This document shows positions 6,214-6,537 of a stretch of 6,537 nucleotides of DNA, piece by piece; within the stretch, counting starts at the first letter, position 1, and every line of letters begins with the position of its first letter. A program made the position numbers and the translations under genes. The DNA is from an uncultured Thiotrichaceae bacterium. Its GTDB lineage: Bacteria; Pseudomonadota; Gammaproteobacteria; Thiotrichales; Thiotrichaceae. The stretch lies in the NCBI GenBank assembly GCA_937931765.1, contig CALHAO010000115.1, forward strand, positions 1 through 6,537, in the 5' to 3' direction. The notes under the pieces were generated by a model. That model ran no database searches. It saw nothing but the letters and a program-made list of their open reading frames with translations, and was not told the origin of the DNA.

Positions 6214-6537
6214 TCAAACCGAATCAGTCAAACCACCATCCACGCGCAAATTCTGCCCCGTGATATAGCTGGATTTCTCCGAAGCGAAAAACGCCACTGC
6301 TTCAGTTAACTCACGCACTTTGGCATAACGCCCCGCCGGAATCCGTGCCACGCGGTCTTCAGTCTCCGGCAGGCTATCAATAAACCCCGGTAGGATATTA
6401 TTCATACGGATATTCTGCGCCGCAAACTTAGTGCTGTATAACTTGGAGTAGGAGGCTAGAGCCGCACGGAACACACCCGAAGTAGGGAACAGTGGATCAG
6501 GCTCAAACACCGCAAAGGTTGAGATATTAACGATGGA
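6214..6537 (-). CDS. Short-chain dehydrogenase/reductase, C-terminal part, with degenerate active site (partial)
   Basis: The frame runs from the right edge (6537) to a stop at 6214-6216 and gives the last 107 residues of an SDR; the Rossmann N-terminus with the cofactor GxxxGxG lies outside the window. Seen: IVNIST (residues 2-7 of the fragment), the strand that normally ends in the catalytic Ser; IRMNNILPGFIDS (43-55), matching IRVN...PG; GRYAKVRELTEAVAFFAS (69-86); and YITGQNLRVDGGLTDSV (91-107), the usual SDR ending. Aligned by eye, the YxxxK catalytic motif falls on SGVFR (20-24), and the catalytic Ser on Thr7. A Met that could mimic a start is not needed, because the frame continues to the edge with homologous sequence. 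Normally such enzymes oxidise alcohols or reduce ketones with NAD(P); this member may be a non-catalytic or divergent subfamily. It converges on the acetyltransferase and is a separate transcription unit. Confidence 0.88.
   Translation of the reverse strand, partial: SIVNISTFAVFEPDPLFPTSGVFRAALASYSKLYSTKFAAQNIRMNNILPGFIDSLPETEDRVARIPAGRYAKVRELTEAVAFFASEKSSYITGQNLRVDGGLTDSV

Noticed and set aside
6214..6510. A complete 98-residue protein starting at MFEPDP within the SDR
   Set aside because: The frame continues to the window edge with IVNISTFAV, which is standard SDR sequence, so this is an internal part of a larger gene.

Overview
The window looks like chromosomal DNA of a gammaproteobacterium. 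The main reason is the RsmE protein (minus strand, 1125-1868), whose MRIPR start, KMDLTIQK motif and C-terminal GPEGG and LGPR.LRAETA blocks resemble the Escherichia coli type. By eye the GC content is moderate and fairly even, and genes are tightly packed with short or overlapping junctions. No rRNA, tRNA, CRISPR array, insertion sequence or prophage gene was seen. I cannot name the genus.

Layout. Positions 3-113 hold the last 36 codons of an unrecognised plus-strand gene. It overlaps a membrane-anchored FHA-domain protein (101-1099). This converges on rsmE (minus, 1125-1868) across a 25-bp gap with an AT-rich hairpin. A 165-bp divergent spacer separates rsmE from a plus-strand run of five genes: a PLOD-like 2-oxoglutarate/Fe(II) hydroxylase (2034-2726), a small four-helix membrane protein (2803-3186), a two-transmembrane potassium channel with tandem RCK/TrkA domains (3186-4913), a LigI-like amidohydrolase (4937-5722) and a GNAT acetyltransferase (5719-6186). 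The run ends in a perfect 12-bp inverted repeat. A converging short-chain dehydrogenase (SDR) runs off the right edge (6214-6537, minus).

How the genes may work together. The small membrane protein and the channel share one base (TAATG), so they are very probably translationally coupled, and the small protein is a candidate accessory subunit. The channel has the simple architecture of ligand-gated RCK channels such as GsuK or MthK: two helices, one pore loop with a TIGFGE filter, then two Rossmann RCK units. Amidohydrolase and acetyltransferase are coupled through GTGA. They look like a small metabolic pair, and nothing in the sequence ties their chemistry to potassium.

The points most worth a second look are the channel plus small-membrane-protein pair, the SDR in which the YxxxK catalytic motif reads SGVFR, and the stand-alone bacterial lysyl/prolyl-hydroxylase-like protein of unknown substrate.
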